64,000 nt of DNA from Alistipes sp. (GTDB lineage Bacteria; Bacteroidota; Bacteroidia; Bacteroidales; Rikenellaceae). Numbering within the stretch: position 1 is the stretch's first letter; every line of letters starts with the position of its first letter. The translations under genes were made by a program, and so were the position numbers. This document shows, piece after piece, positions 42,863 to 52,599 of this stretch. The notes beneath the pieces are model-generated. The model was not told the DNA's origin. It saw only the letters and a program-made list of their open reading frames with translations, and searched no databases. The stretch spans positions 1-64,000 of the forward strand of contig NZ_JAHHQJ010000002.1 of the NCBI RefSeq assembly GCF_020026455.1, written 5' to 3'.

Positions 42863-45800
42863 TTAGAATGAGAACTTCAGGCTGAAGCCGTAGGTGCGGT
42901 TGCTGGGGTTCATGAAGTAGTCGAGCCCCTGACCGTAGGTGCCGGTGGCTGCGGTCAACTCGGGATCGAACGGCGCCTTGTTGTATATCATCCAGAGGTT
43001 GGTGCCGTAGAACGACAGGGTGACATTCTTCAGCACGTTGCGGAACCACCGGTTGGGGAAGGTGTAGCCGAAGGTCAGCTCCTGCAGGCGGACGTTGGTC
43101 GCCGAATATACGTGGTAGGCGTCCAGACCGTGTACGGTGTCGTAGAAGTCCTTGGGCTCCATCTTGATGTTGCCCAGCATGACGTAGCCCAGGTCGCGGG
43201 CGTCGGCCGAAGCCTTCGACACACCGAAGTAGTCCATGTAGTCCTGGGTGTGGGAGATCGCATGGCCGCCGATGCGGGCCGTGAACAGCGCATTGAGGTG
43301 GAAGCCCTTGTAGCTGAAGCCGTTTCTCCAGCCCAGATTCCACTTGGGATTCACGGTGCCGATTTTGTAGGGATCGGTGGTCTCGAGGTTGATTTTCTGA
43401 CCGGGGGTGTAGGCGATGTAGCCCTCCTCGTCGCGTGCCACGCGGCGCTCGTCGTACATGTCGCCGATCTGACCGCCCTCGCGCAGACGGAAACGGCCCA
43501 TCTTGATGTCGCTGAGGTCCATGATTTCGCCCGTGACGGGGTTCTTCACGTTCGATGCCAGCTTCTTGATCTCGTTCTTGTTGGTGGTGGCGGTGAAGGT
43601 GGTGTTGTAGTTGAACTTGCCCCAGGTCTTGTCGAAGCCCAAAGTCATCTCAAGACCGCAGTTCTGCACGTTGCCCGCCTGGAAGTACATGTACTTGTAG
43701 CCCGACGAAATCGGCAGGTCGGCCTTCAGCAACTGGTTGAGGGTGTTCGAGTGGTAGTAGGTCACGCTCAAGGTCACCATGCTGTTGAACCAGCGGGAGT
43801 CGAAACCTACCTCCCACGAACGGGTGCGTTCCGGCTTGAAGTTATCCAGCGGATAGAACTCGAAGGGCTTGATGGCTCCGCCCTCGATCTCGTGGGTCAC
43901 GGTGCCGGGGGTAAGACCCGTGAAGGGAATGGGAGAACCCACCTCGGTGTAGGAACCGCGAACCTTGAAGAAGGTCAGCGTCCTGGCCATCCGCTCCTTC
44001 CAGGAGGAGGGCAGCAGCTCGGTGACGATGGCCGAAAGGCCTACCGAGGGATAGAGCACCCACTCGTTCTTGGCGTTGACCAGCTGCGAAGGCCTGTCGG
44101 CACGGCCCGTGAGGGTGAGGTAGAGGGCTGCGTTCCACGACAACTCGGCCGACAGGAACGAGGCAAGTTGTTTGGTACGGCTGTTGCCGCCGGTTTGCGA
44201 TGCCTCGGCCAGACCGTGGTTGACGTTGCCCCAGGTGAAGACATTGGGCAGGGTGAGCAGCTCGCCGCCAAAGCCGTGTCCTTTGGTGTCGTACTCCTCG
44301 AACGAAACTCCGGCATTGATGGTCGCGTGGTATTTCTCGGCGAACTGCTTGTCGAAGTTCAGCATGATGTCGGCATACTTCTGGCGGTAGATCTCGCTGG
44401 TGTACTTGTAACGGCCCTTCTCCGCGGCAAAGGTCTTCACCGTGGAGGCATAGCGCTTGTCCTCGCTTTCGGTGTAGGTATTGTCCATACGCACACGGGT
44501 CGTGAGGTTCAGGCAATCGATAATCTGCCACTTCAGGCTACCGGTAATCATGTAGCGGTCCTTGGTCACGGGGCGGATGTTGCGGTACATGATCCAGTAG
44601 GGGTTCTGCACGTCGAGACCCATCGAGCCGGGGCCCCAGACCTGACGGTTATAGCCCACCTCCGCATCGTAGCGCTCGAAATAGCGTTCCGAGGCGAAGT
44701 TCATGCCTCGCGGATAGAGATACACGCCGACGATGGGGTTGAAGTAACGTCCCGACGATACCATGTTGTTGGAGAACTCGCGCACGTAGTTGGCGCTCAG
44801 GTCGAGGGTCAGCTTGTCCTTGACCATCCTGGCGGTGTTGCGGAACGTCACGTTGTAGCGGTGGTACTTGTTGTTCTCGACGTTGCCCTCCGCATTGACG
44901 GCCGAAGCCGAGAAATAGGTCTGGTTCTTCTCCGTACCGGCCGAGAGGTTCACCGAGTTGTTGAAGGTGACTCCGGTCTGGAAAAAGTCCACGGGGGCAA
45001 AGCCGCTGGAAGGCTGCCGGTCTCCCCAGGAGGTGTACTGGCCTGCGAGGTTGCCGTAGGTGTTCTGGAACTCGGGCAGGATGTAGGGATTCGACATCTC
45101 CACGGCGGTCGAGAAATTGACTTTCAGATCGCCCTCCTTACCTTTCTTGGTGTTGATCAGAATCACACCGTTGGCGGCGTTTGCACCGTAAAGAGCGGCA
45201 GCCGAAGGTCCGGTCAGCACCGAGATGGATTCGATGTCGTCGGGGTTGAAGTTGGCGATACCCTCGCCCGATGCCGGGGATTCGAACGTCGAACCGTCGC
45301 CCTCGCGGTCGGCCTGGTTGCCGATGGGGACACCGTCGATCACATACAATACGTTGTTGCTGCCGGCAATGGACTTGTTGCCTCGCATGACGACTCGCGT
45401 TGCGCCGCCCACACCGCTGGAGCTCTTCGAGATGTTGACGCCGGCAACCTTGCCGTTCAGCGAGTTCATGAAGTTGGCGTCCTTGGCGCTGATGATATCG
45501 TCGGCACCGACTTTCTGCACATTGTACGAGAGGGCCTTCTCCGAACGCTTGATACCCAGTGCGGTGACAACCACGGCGTCGACCGATGTTGCGGCGTCCT
45601 GCAGTGTGAAGTCGATGCGCGTGCGGGTGCCGACCGCCTGTGCCACGGTCTCGTAGCCGAGGTAGCTGGCCTCCAGCTCCTTGGCGTTGGCAGGGCCGGG
45701 GACGGTGATTTCGTAGTTGCCGTCGATGTCGGTGGTGGTTCCGATGGTGGTACCCTTCACCAGCACGCTCGCTCCGACGATGGGCATGTTGTTGCCGTCG

Positions 45801-46156
45801 ACGATGCGGCCTAAGACTTTGACGGGTTCGTTCGACAGCTGCTTCAGGATGATGTTGGTGCCCGTAATGGTATAAGCGATGTCGAACTGGGCAAATATTT
45901 TGTTCAGAACCGAGTGCAGGGGTTCGTTGTCGGCGTTGACGCTGCACGAATGTTGCAGATCCAGATTCTCGTGGTGGATGAAAAGATACTTGGTCTGCTT
46001 TTCGATATCATTCATTACCTGCTCCAGAGAGACATTGGATTTGTTCAGTGTCACTTTGACATTCTGACCCATTACCATGTCGGGGACGAATGTCGCTACA
46101 AAGGCGAACAGGCATGTAAACAGCATTTTTATTTGCTGAATACTCTTTTTATTCAT
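42863..46156 (-). CDS. susC: SusC/RagA TonB-linked outer-membrane transporter with STN domain
   Basis: 1097 aa from the ATG at 46154-46156; an in-frame ATG at 46177 would add seven residues. Signal peptide (IQQIKMLFTCLFAFVATFVPDMVMGQ), then an STN secretin/TonB domain (about 25-105, LEQVMNDIEKQTKYLFIH ... FAQFDIAYTITGTNIIL), a carboxypeptidase-D-like domain (about 110-195), the SusC plug (VVVTALGIKRSEKALSYNVQ; NDVLYVIDGVPI-type segment) and a 22-strand barrel. The STN domain is the part that signals to FecR-type anti-sigma factors, matching the two regulators directly upstream. Confidence 0.94.
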   Translation of the reverse strand: MNKKSIQQIKMLFTCLFAFVATFVPDMVMGQNVKVTLNKSNVSLEQVMNDIEKQTKYLFIHHENLDLQHSCSVNADNEPLHSVLNKIFAQFDIAYTITGTNIILKQLSNEPVKVLGRIVDGNNMPIVGASVLVKGTTIGTTTDIDGNYEITVPGPANAKELEASYLGYETVAQAVGTRTRIDFTLQDAATSVDAVVVTALGIKRSEKALSYNVQKVGADDIISAKDANFMNSLNGKVAGVNISKSSSGVGGATRVVMRGNKSIAGSNNVLYVIDGVPIGNQADREGDGSTFESPASGEGIANFNPDDIESISVLTGPSAAALYGANAANGVILINTKKGKEGDLKVNFSTAVEMSNPYILPEFQNTYGNLAGQYTSWGDRQPSSGFAPVDFFQTGVTFNNSVNLSAGTEKNQTYFSASAVNAEGNVENNKYHRYNVTFRNTARMVKDKLTLDLSANYVREFSNNMVSSGRYFNPIVGVYLYPRGMNFASERYFERYDAEVGYNRQVWGPGSMGLDVQNPYWIMYRNIRPVTKDRYMITGSLKWQIIDCLNLTTRVRMDNTYTESEDKRYASTVKTFAAEKGRYKYTSEIYRQKYADIMLNFDKQFAEKYHATINAGVSFEEYDTKGHGFGGELLTLPNVFTWGNVNHGLAEASQTGGNSRTKQLASFLSAELSWNAALYLTLTGRADRPSQLVNAKNEWVLYPSVGLSAIVTELLPSSWKERMARTLTFFKVRGSYTEVGSPIPFTGLTPGTVTHEIEGGAIKPFEFYPLDNFKPERTRSWEVGFDSRWFNSMVTLSVTYYHSNTLNQLLKADLPISSGYKYMYFQAGNVQNCGLEMTLGFDKTWGKFNYNTTFTATTNKNEIKKLASNVKNPVTGEIMDLSDIKMGRFRLREGGQIGDMYDERRVARDEEGYIAYTPGQKINLETTDPYKIGTVNPKWNLGWRNGFSYKGFHLNALFTARIGGHAISHTQDYMDYFGVSKASADARDLGYVMLGNIKMEPKDFYDTVHGLDAYHVYSATNVRLQELTFGYTFPNRWFRNVLKNVTLSFYGTNLWMIYNKAPFDPELTAATGTYGQGLDYFMNPSNRTYGFSLKFSF

Positions 46157-46250
46157 AATTTTACGGTTAAAAGTCATTAAAAATCATTTTGGATGTAGTT
46201 TTTAGTGGCCCGGGGTTGCGAGTGGTTGAGATTCGCAACCTCTTTTTTAT
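46128..46250 (+). ncRNA. Candidate antisense sRNA over the susC start
   Basis: A strong plus-strand terminator (GGTTGCGA/TCGCAACC, 46214-46240, then TCTTTTTT) lies in the gap between susC and fecR, although all genes here are on the minus strand. A -7-like TTTATTTG (46128-46135, 7 of 8) lies about 100 nt upstream inside the susC 5' end. A transcript between them would overlap the susC start codon in antisense, like the DonS-type sRNAs described for Bacteroides host-glycan loci. The promoter is weak by eye. Confidence 0.4.
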
Positions 46251-46337
46251 CCACGGTTTGTTGGGCTCATCGGGTTGGCGTGTTACATAGGCTTCTCGTT
46301 TTTAGTAGGTTACGGATGTTGGTTTTTGGGTTGTGCG

Positions 46338-47276
46338 TTATCGGATAATCAGACGCGCCGCGTTGGCATCGTATTCGTAGTCGAAGTCGGCGTCTATCTG
46401 GAGAATCTTCATGGCGTGTTCGATACCGTCGGAGATGTGGATCTTGCCGCGACAGTACAAGTGGGGGAGGCGGTCTCTCTGGACGATGATGTCGATGTTG
46501 TAGGCCTTCTCGAAGCGGGCGATAAGCTCCTCGAACGAGGTGTCCTGCAAGCTGATGATTCCGTCGGTCCACAATACCGAATCGAAATGATCGACCCGCT
46601 GCCGCTTGAGGGTCTTGCCTTCCAGTTTCACATAGTCATAGGGATACATGATGATGTCGGCATCGCCGGCGAGCAGGTGCTCGATCTTGACGCAACCCCT
46701 CATGAGCAGGGTCGTGAAGCGCTCGTTGGCTTCGTCGGCATTGACGCAGAATTTCGTGCCCAGGACTTTGATGTCACACGCGTAGGTATTGACCGTGAAG
46801 GGGCGTTTCGTGTCCCTGGCCACATCGAACACGGCTTCGCCCGACAGTTTGACGCGGCGGCTTTCGGACGAAAATAGCGTCGGATATTCCAATTTGGATC
46901 CTGCATTCAGGCGGATTTCCGTGCCGTCGGGCAGGGTCATGTCCATTCGGTGTCCCTTGGGCACCTCCACAGTTACCATTTGTTGTGCGAGGCGTTCTAT
47001 CCGGTTGTTGGAGACCTGGAAGCCGACACCCGCCGCGAGGGCTATCACGGCAGCAACGGCGGCCGCACGGTTTGCGATGCGTCGCCAGAACGGGCGGCGG
47101 AGGCCCGTCGCCGGGGATTTCGGGGGCATGTTCAGCACCATGGCCGAAAAAATCACGCTCAGGGCGTCGAGTTCGCGGCGGTGTGCCTCATCTTCATCGA
47201 GCCAGTCGAGAACGGCCTTCTCCTCCTCGGCAGAGGTCTCGCATTTTAAATATTTCAATAATGTTTCGTTGTCCAT
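46338..47276 (-). CDS. FecR-family anti-sigma factor
   Basis: 312 aa from the ATG at 47274-47276 (MDNETLLKYLK). An N-terminal cytoplasmic anti-sigma region (about 1-75) is followed by one TM helix (about 80-100, AAAVAAVIALAAGVGFQV), a periplasmic FecR beta domain (about 110-220, TVEVPKGHRMDMTLPDGTEIRLNAGS; FDVARDTKRPFTVNT) and a C-terminal DUF4974/STN-like domain (about 240-312, SFEELIARFEKAYNIDI). It holds the ECF sigma factor until SusC, through its STN domain, reports substrate. Confidence 0.93.
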   Translation of the reverse strand: MDNETLLKYLKCETSAEEEKAVLDWLDEDEAHRRELDALSVIFSAMVLNMPPKSPATGLRRPFWRRIANRAAAVAAVIALAAGVGFQVSNNRIERLAQQMVTVEVPKGHRMDMTLPDGTEIRLNAGSKLEYPTLFSSESRRVKLSGEAVFDVARDTKRPFTVNTYACDIKVLGTKFCVNADEANERFTTLLMRGCVKIEHLLAGDADIIMYPYDYVKLEGKTLKRQRVDHFDSVLWTDGIISLQDTSFEELIARFEKAYNIDIIVQRDRLPHLYCRGKIHISDGIEHAMKILQIDADFDYEYDANAARLIIR

Positions 47277-47364
47277 ACTTTTATATAACAATTCTGTACA
47301 AAAACCTTACATCGAAAATAAGGGTTTTTGCAAAATAAATATATTTAATAATAATTTAAATAAA

Positions 47365-47961
47365 TTAATATTTGTGCAAGTTGTTCAGGATAACCGAGAT
47401 AAGGCCTGCGACGGGAAGGTATTCGGCCAAGGCTTTTCTCATGATGGCCAATACGTTTTGGATCTCGGATGTGACTTTGCGGCGTGTGATGCCCAGTTCT
47501 TCGGCTATTTCGTCGTAGGTTTTGTCCATAAAACGGTTTTGCTCGAATATCTTGCGTGTCAGTTCGGGCAGTTTGTCGAGTTCGCGGCGTATGATTTGCT
47601 GCACCTCCGTGGCGTAGAAGGTCGTGGGTTCGAAGTTTCCCAGTGCGCGGATGCTCTCGTTGAGCATCCGTTGGTTTTCGCAGCCGAGCTGCTGCTCGAT
47701 TTTGTAGAAACTCTGCTGGCGGTGCAGGTAGTTCATGCAGTTGTGCTTGACGATGGTCAACAGATAGCCGATTTTGTTGTCCGCGCGCGTGAATTTGTCA
47801 CGATGCTCCCAAAACGACACGAAACTGTCTGTCACTATGTCCTCAGCGGCGGATTTCGCCCGTACGTATCTGAGTGCTATAATGACAAGTTTCTGATAAT
47901 ATTCGGAGTAAATCGTGCTCAATTCCGCACTGGTCAATCTATTGTCGTCCAGAATCTCCAT
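47365..47961 (-). CDS. ECF RNA polymerase sigma factor
   Basis: 198 aa. Region 2 is about 20-85 (YYQKLVIIALRYVRAKSAAEDIVTDSFVSFWEHRD) and region 4 about 125-180 (LDKLPELTRKIFEQNRFMDKTYDEIAEELGITRRKVTSEIQNVLAIMRK). First gene of the glycan locus; with the FecR gene 88 bp downstream it forms the usual sigma/anti-sigma switch of host-glycan loci. Confidence 0.94.
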   Translation of the reverse strand: MEILDDNRLTSAELSTIYSEYYQKLVIIALRYVRAKSAAEDIVTDSFVSFWEHRDKFTRADNKIGYLLTIVKHNCMNYLHRQQSFYKIEQQLGCENQRMLNESIRALGNFEPTTFYATEVQQIIRRELDKLPELTRKIFEQNRFMDKTYDEIAEELGITRRKVTSEIQNVLAIMRKALAEYLPVAGLISVILNNLHKY

Positions 47962-47993
47962 GAATCATCTAAAATGCGTCCTGCTTCATAAAA

Positions 47994-48001
47994 CAAATAT
48001 A
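47994..48001 (-). promoter_or_regulatory. -7 box of the ECF sigma gene; gap 47962-48369
   Basis: TATATTTG on the minus strand is a perfect match 32 nt before the sigma start. Apart from this, 47962-48369 contains no gene I can support. Confidence 0.55.
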
Positions 48002-48369
48002 TGTGAAAAGCCGTTGGCGGAATTAAAATTAAAAAGGGCTCATGCCTAAAAAGTTGTGTGTGGGCTGATTATCAGCCTATTGTCTGCATTCAGCCAATTG
48101 AAGGCCAACTCACGCATGCACAACCTGTATGCAATATTCGCAAAATATTTCGACAACTGCAAACGGTTTGCAGGGATTTGGGCGACTTTTCCTGCGACCG
48201 ACCGCACCCTTTTCTGGCATCCGAAAAGGAAACACATCCCGTCAGATATTTATTTTTCGGACTTTTTGTGATAGGGTAAACGCGTTGATTCCTAATTGGT
48301 TGTTATTCTCGTTTTCCGTCCTGGACCGGTCTTTGGGTCCCTTTCTGACGGCAAGAGTTGCGACAAATG

Positions 48370-48398
48370 TTGTTTTTCATCTTTTTTTTATATATTTG
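48370..48398 (+). promoter_or_regulatory. Promoter of the B12-capture operon
   Basis: TTG (48370-48372) and TATATTTG (48391-48398) are 18 bp apart, directly before the cobalamin aptamer. Confidence 0.7.
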
Positions 48399-48404
48399 CT
48401 GTTG

Positions 48405-48597
48405 CAAAGGTTTCCGAATCGCCGGTTGCGCGACGAGGAATGAAAAGGGAATGCAGTGAGAATCTGCGACAATACCCGTTGCTGTGAGTTCCTGCCCCGA
48501 AGATGGGGCGCAAAAGGTTTTACATTCTTTGCCACTGGCCGCTGGGCCGGGAAGGCGTGAAACCGGAACGAGTCAGAAGACCTGCCGATGCCTTATT
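48405..48597 (+). ncRNA. Cobalamin riboswitch
   Basis: Carries the conserved cobalamin aptamer elements in order: GAATGAAAAGGGAA, the AATACCCGTTGCTGTGA core, GCCACTGG (48531-48538), GGGAAGGC, and the B12 box AGTCAGAAGACCTGCC (48571-48586). It precedes a lipoprotein-BtuB-BtuG operon. High cobalamin should lower expression, the usual logic for uptake genes. Confidence 0.93.
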
Positions 48598-48731
48598 AGG
48601 ATTTGCAACCTGCGGGAGTACGGGTGAAAATCAAAACTGCGATTACCCCTGCATCCTGCATGCCAGTCCAAAATGAGCTTTCCGAGACAGTCCTGCGAAA
48701 GGAGGTGAATCCGTTTTGAAATTCTGTTGTT

Positions 48732-48763
48732 CCGTATCCCGAAGGGGTTCCGGGTGTTTTTTT
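48732..48763 (+). terminator. Possible riboswitch-linked terminator
   Basis: An imperfect stem (CCG..A.CCC with GGG.T..CGG) followed by GTGTTTTTTT lies between the aptamer and the first gene, 28 nt before its start. It may be the expression platform. Confidence 0.4.
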
Positions 48764-48790
48764 ATTTGTCAAACTTAAAATACAACAGAG

Positions 48791-50455
48791 GTGAAAAAAC
48801 TATGTACCCTTTTGGCAATTGCCCTGTTCGGCGTTGCGATGTGGAGTTGCTCGTATGACGACGACGACCTGTGGAACAAAGTGAACGACTTGGACGGTCG
48901 GGTGAGCAGCCTGGAAAATACCCTCGCTCAAATGAACAAGGATATCACCCGGCTTGAGGGACTGATCAATGCGATAGATGTCGGCGACCCCATTACGGGA
49001 TTTTCCGCAATGGATTCCGGAAAAGGCTGGATCGTAACCTTCGGCAGCGGAAAAATCATCGAGCTGTATCACGGAAAGGACGGACAAAACGGAAAGGATG
49101 CCCAAGCTCCGATAATTACCGTACAGGAAGAAGAAGGGGTCTACTATTGGGCAGTCACGATCGACGGAAAAACCGATTTCATGTATGCCGACGATGCCAA
49201 AACCCAGAAGATCCCTGTTACGGGCAAGGACGGAGCCACTCCGGAGATCGGTGTAGACGCAGAAGGTTACTGGACGGTAAACGGTGTCCGGGTTCAGTGG
49301 AATGGGAAGGATTTGCCGGCCACAACCGAAGGGTATACCTATCTTTTCACCGATGTCGTGGACAATGGCCGCTATTACACGTTCCATCTTGCCGACGGGA
49401 CTACGATCGACGTGGTGAAACGATTGAATGCAAGCATCGAGATAGACGCCGAGCCGACCGAATATTTCCAATACGGCCAAACGCGTGTTTTCCAATTCGC
49501 AACCGAGAATGCAGTGGCCCTCGCCGGAGGAGCCACCGGGCCTATGGACTGGACGGTCAGCGCAAGTTTTAAAGAGAATAAGGGACGTCTGCGCATCATA
49601 GCGCCGAAGTCGGATGGATGGGAACTCGAAGGGACCGTAACCGTGAGTGTTGTCGGCAGCGACGGTGCTGTGGCAACAGCCTCGATATATGTCTCCGCAG
49701 GCAGCTATGAACTGCGATACCTCACTTTTGAGGACGATGATTACAAGGGAGCGCAGGGGGCCAACTACTGGTCCTCGCTGATCGATACGCCCCAGTACAA
49801 CGGGCCGCTGCTTTATCCGTCCACAGACAAGGTTTACAACTGGTATGATCAGGGCAACACGGAAATCATGCATCAGCTGACCGACGAATGGGGCGACCAC
49901 AAATACTGGGGTGGCGGCGAAGCCATCTCCAACTATGTGGAGACGAATATCGACAACGGCACTTTCGAGCGCCAGCTGGCTGTTTATTACCGGCACCCCG
50001 AAACCGGGTTCGGAGGTCACAACGGTTCCCGGAATTTCTGCGTCCATTATGGCTATCGGGACGAGTCCGGCTATGGAGGTACCAAGCTCCAGGCCATCTG
50101 GTTCAAAGACGACGTAGCACGTGTCGTCGACCACATGTACGTTACGGCAACCACCTATCTGCTCAAGTGTGTGGTAAGCGGCAACGGCCTCACCGACCCC
50201 GTCGGACCGGACGGATTTGTCCGACTGGTGGCAATCGGATTCGACGCCGAAGGCAAGGAGATCACTTCCGTGCGACCGACTTTCGAAATCGCCAATTACA
50301 AACGCACCGTCATCGACTGGCAGAAGTGGGATCTCTCCGAGCTGGGGAAGGTGAGCCGGATCGAATTCAATGTCACGGGTGACAGCGACAACGGTTACGG
50401 ATTCAGCCAACCGGCCTATTTCGCGTGGGACGACCTGGCGGTGCGATTCGAATAG
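48791..50455 (+). CDS. B12-regulated surface lipoprotein with DUF4988-like and DUF4465-like domains
   Basis: 554 aa from a GTG start behind AGAGG. Lipoprotein signal ends MWSC (Cys20) followed by an acidic SYDDDD stretch, a surface-export-like signal. Residues about 25-75 are coiled coil (LWNKVNDLDGRVSSLENTLAQMNKDITRLEG). About 75-200 hold collagen-like GKDGQNGKDA segments and beta repeats as in DUF4988 proteins. About 310-554 fit DUF4465 (LTFEDDDYKG, KYWGGGEAISNYVETN, FCVHYGYRDESGYGG). Its place directly behind a cobalamin riboswitch and before BtuB/BtuG suggests a corrinoid-binding protein, perhaps comparable to Bacteroides BtuH; that identity is inferred. Confidence 0.7.
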   Translation: MKKLCTLLAIALFGVAMWSCSYDDDDLWNKVNDLDGRVSSLENTLAQMNKDITRLEGLINAIDVGDPITGFSAMDSGKGWIVTFGSGKIIELYHGKDGQNGKDAQAPIITVQEEEGVYYWAVTIDGKTDFMYADDAKTQKIPVTGKDGATPEIGVDAEGYWTVNGVRVQWNGKDLPATTEGYTYLFTDVVDNGRYYTFHLADGTTIDVVKRLNASIEIDAEPTEYFQYGQTRVFQFATENAVALAGGATGPMDWTVSASFKENKGRLRIIAPKSDGWELEGTVTVSVVGSDGAVATASIYVSAGSYELRYLTFEDDDYKGAQGANYWSSLIDTPQYNGPLLYPSTDKVYNWYDQGNTEIMHQLTDEWGDHKYWGGGEAISNYVETNIDNGTFERQLAVYYRHPETGFGGHNGSRNFCVHYGYRDESGYGGTKLQAIWFKDDVARVVDHMYVTATTYLLKCVVSGNGLTDPVGPDGFVRLVAIGFDAEGKEITSVRPTFEIANYKRTVIDWQKWDLSELGKVSRIEFNVTGDSDNGYGFSQPAYFAWDDLAVRFE

Positions 50456-50541
50456 GTCGGCCCCCATTTGTGCCAAATAACCGGAGTGTCGGGACCGAAA
50501 AATCCCGGCACTCCATATGAACAAACAAACGGTATCAGGAA

Positions 50542-52599
50542 GTGAAAAGAATATCGGCAATTTGGATCCTGTTCCACCTTCTCGTCGGCGGCTTCGCGCA
50601 TGCTCAGGGTGTCGGGAGCCGGCAATATCCGGATTCGATCCGCACGCTGGCCATCAACGAGGTGACGGTGCTCGGCAGGCAGAACCGGACGGTCGTCCCA
50701 GCGCAGATTCTCTCGGGCGAGAAGCTGCAAAGGCTCAACTCGCATTCCGTGTCGGATGCGCTGCGCTATTTCTCCGGTGTGCAGATCAAGGACTACGGAG
50801 GGATCGGAGGCTTGAAGACCGTCAACATCCGCAGCATGGGCAGCCAGCACGTGGGGGTGTTTTACGACGGCATACAGATCGGCAACGCCCAGAATGGAAC
50901 GGTGGACCTCGGCAAGTTTTCGCTCGACAACATGGAATTGGTCTCGGTTTACAACGGTCAGAAAAGCGACATATTCCAGTCCGCACGCGACTTTGCCTCG
51001 GCAAGTGCGGTATATATGGTGACGCGCAGGCCCGTTTTCCCGGGCGGACGCAACAACCGCTTCAACGTGAAACTCAAGGGCGGATCCTTCGATCTGATCA
51101 ACGCCTCCGCCCTCTGGGAGCATCGAATCGGCAAAAACCTTTCGTCGTCGGCCAATATCGAATATCTGAACACTTCCGGAAAATACAAATTCCGCTACCA
51201 CAAGGACGGCGGCTATGACACCACCGAAGTCCGGCGCAACGGGGATGTATGGTTCCTCCGCGCCGAGGCGGCCCTCTTTGGCAGGATCCGGCGCGGCGAA
51301 TGGCAGGTGAAAGGCTACTTCTACAACTCCGAGCGGGGGTATCCCGGTGCCGCCGTGAAGAAGGACTACGGAATTTCGCTGCTGAACGAAGACCGGCAGC
51401 GGGACCGCAACTTTTTCGTCCAGGGTTCCTTACGACAGGAGGTGACGGATTTCTACAGTTACAGGATTCAGGCCAAATATGCCAACGATTACATGAACTA
51501 CATCATGCCGCCCGAGAGTACCGTCCAACCGATGGACAATCACTATTGGCAGCAGGAGGTCTATGTCACGGCGGCCAATCTGTTTGTGCTCACCCCGTGG
51601 TGGACGGCGAATCTGTCGACCGATTTCCAGTGGAACAAACTCGATGCGGACGGCACCGACATGTTCAATGCCCATTTCATCCAACCGCGACGCTGCACGC
51701 TGCTGGGCGCCCTGGCCACATCGGTCAACTTCAACCGGTTCAGCATGCAGGCCAGCCTGCTTTACACCTATGTGCACGACCGGAGTGCCCGGAGGATGGA
51801 AACGGCGCCCGACAAGAACATCTTCTCGCCCACGCTGATCGCCTCGTACCGTCCGTTTAAAAGGATCGGGCTCGATATAAGGGCCTTTTACAAGGAGATA
51901 TTCCGCATGCCAACCTTCAACGACCTCTATTACGTCCAGTTGGGCAACCGGCTTCTGAAACCGGAGTACGCCACGCAGTACAACGTGGGGGTTGTCTACA
52001 CCAGACAATTCGGCAAAGGGGTGCTCTCGGCGCTCAATCTTTCGGTGGATGCCTACTACAACGAGGTGAAAGACAAGATAATCGCCACACCGACCTCCAA
52101 TCAGCTCGTCTGGACGATGGTGAATCTCGGGTATGTGGAGATCCGCGGGGTAGATGTGACGTTCAATCCCAGTTTCCGGATAGGCGGACTGACGCTGGAT
52201 GCCCGGTTGAGCTACACCTATCAAAAGGCGCAGGATTTTACCAGGGAGAAGGATGAAGGGTGGGAGGAGAACGTCATGGACGGATATGGCGACCAGATAC
52301 CCTATATTCCGTGGCACAGCGGCTCGGCGGTGCTTAACGCCTCCTTCCGGAAGTGGGATTTCAATTACAGCTTCATCTACACGGGAGAGCGTTATATGCT
52401 CGGAAACAATATCCCGGTCAACTACATCCAGCCGTGGTACACGCACGACATGTCGCTGTCGCGGGATATTCCATTCAAACGCGCCCGGCTCCGCATCACC
52501 GCCGAGGTGAACAACATTTTCAACCAGCAATACGAGGTGGTCAAGTGGTATCCCATGCCGGGGACCAATTTCAAGATTATTCTAAGTCTTACATTATGA
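50542..52599 (+). CDS. btuB: BtuB-type TonB-dependent cobalamin receptor
   Basis: 685 aa from GTG 50542, the only start before an in-frame stop. Signal peptide (ISAIWILFHLLVGGFAHAQ), TonB box (LAINEVTVLG), plug with DALRYFSGVQIKDYGGIGG and TVNIRSMGSQHVGVFYDGI, then the barrel ending in a terminal strand (NFKIILSLTL). Second gene of the riboswitch operon. Its stop overlaps the start of the BtuG-like gene, matching the known BtuB-BtuG pair in which the lipoprotein caps the receptor. Confidence 0.9.
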   Translation: MKRISAIWILFHLLVGGFAHAQGVGSRQYPDSIRTLAINEVTVLGRQNRTVVPAQILSGEKLQRLNSHSVSDALRYFSGVQIKDYGGIGGLKTVNIRSMGSQHVGVFYDGIQIGNAQNGTVDLGKFSLDNMELVSVYNGQKSDIFQSARDFASASAVYMVTRRPVFPGGRNNRFNVKLKGGSFDLINASALWEHRIGKNLSSSANIEYLNTSGKYKFRYHKDGGYDTTEVRRNGDVWFLRAEAALFGRIRRGEWQVKGYFYNSERGYPGAAVKKDYGISLLNEDRQRDRNFFVQGSLRQEVTDFYSYRIQAKYANDYMNYIMPPESTVQPMDNHYWQQEVYVTAANLFVLTPWWTANLSTDFQWNKLDADGTDMFNAHFIQPRRCTLLGALATSVNFNRFSMQASLLYTYVHDRSARRMETAPDKNIFSPTLIASYRPFKRIGLDIRAFYKEIFRMPTFNDLYYVQLGNRLLKPEYATQYNVGVVYTRQFGKGVLSALNLSVDAYYNEVKDKIIATPTSNQLVWTMVNLGYVEIRGVDVTFNPSFRIGGLTLDARLSYTYQKAQDFTREKDEGWEENVMDGYGDQIPYIPWHSGSAVLNASFRKWDFNYSFIYTGERYMLGNNIPVNYIQPWYTHDMSLSRDIPFKRARLRITAEVNNIFNQQYEVVKWYPMPGTNFKIILSLTL

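Noticed and set aside
43112..45814. A 900-codon plus-strand open frame over susC
   Set aside because: Antisense shadow of susC with repetitive Val/Gly/His/Arg composition; susC itself is unambiguous.
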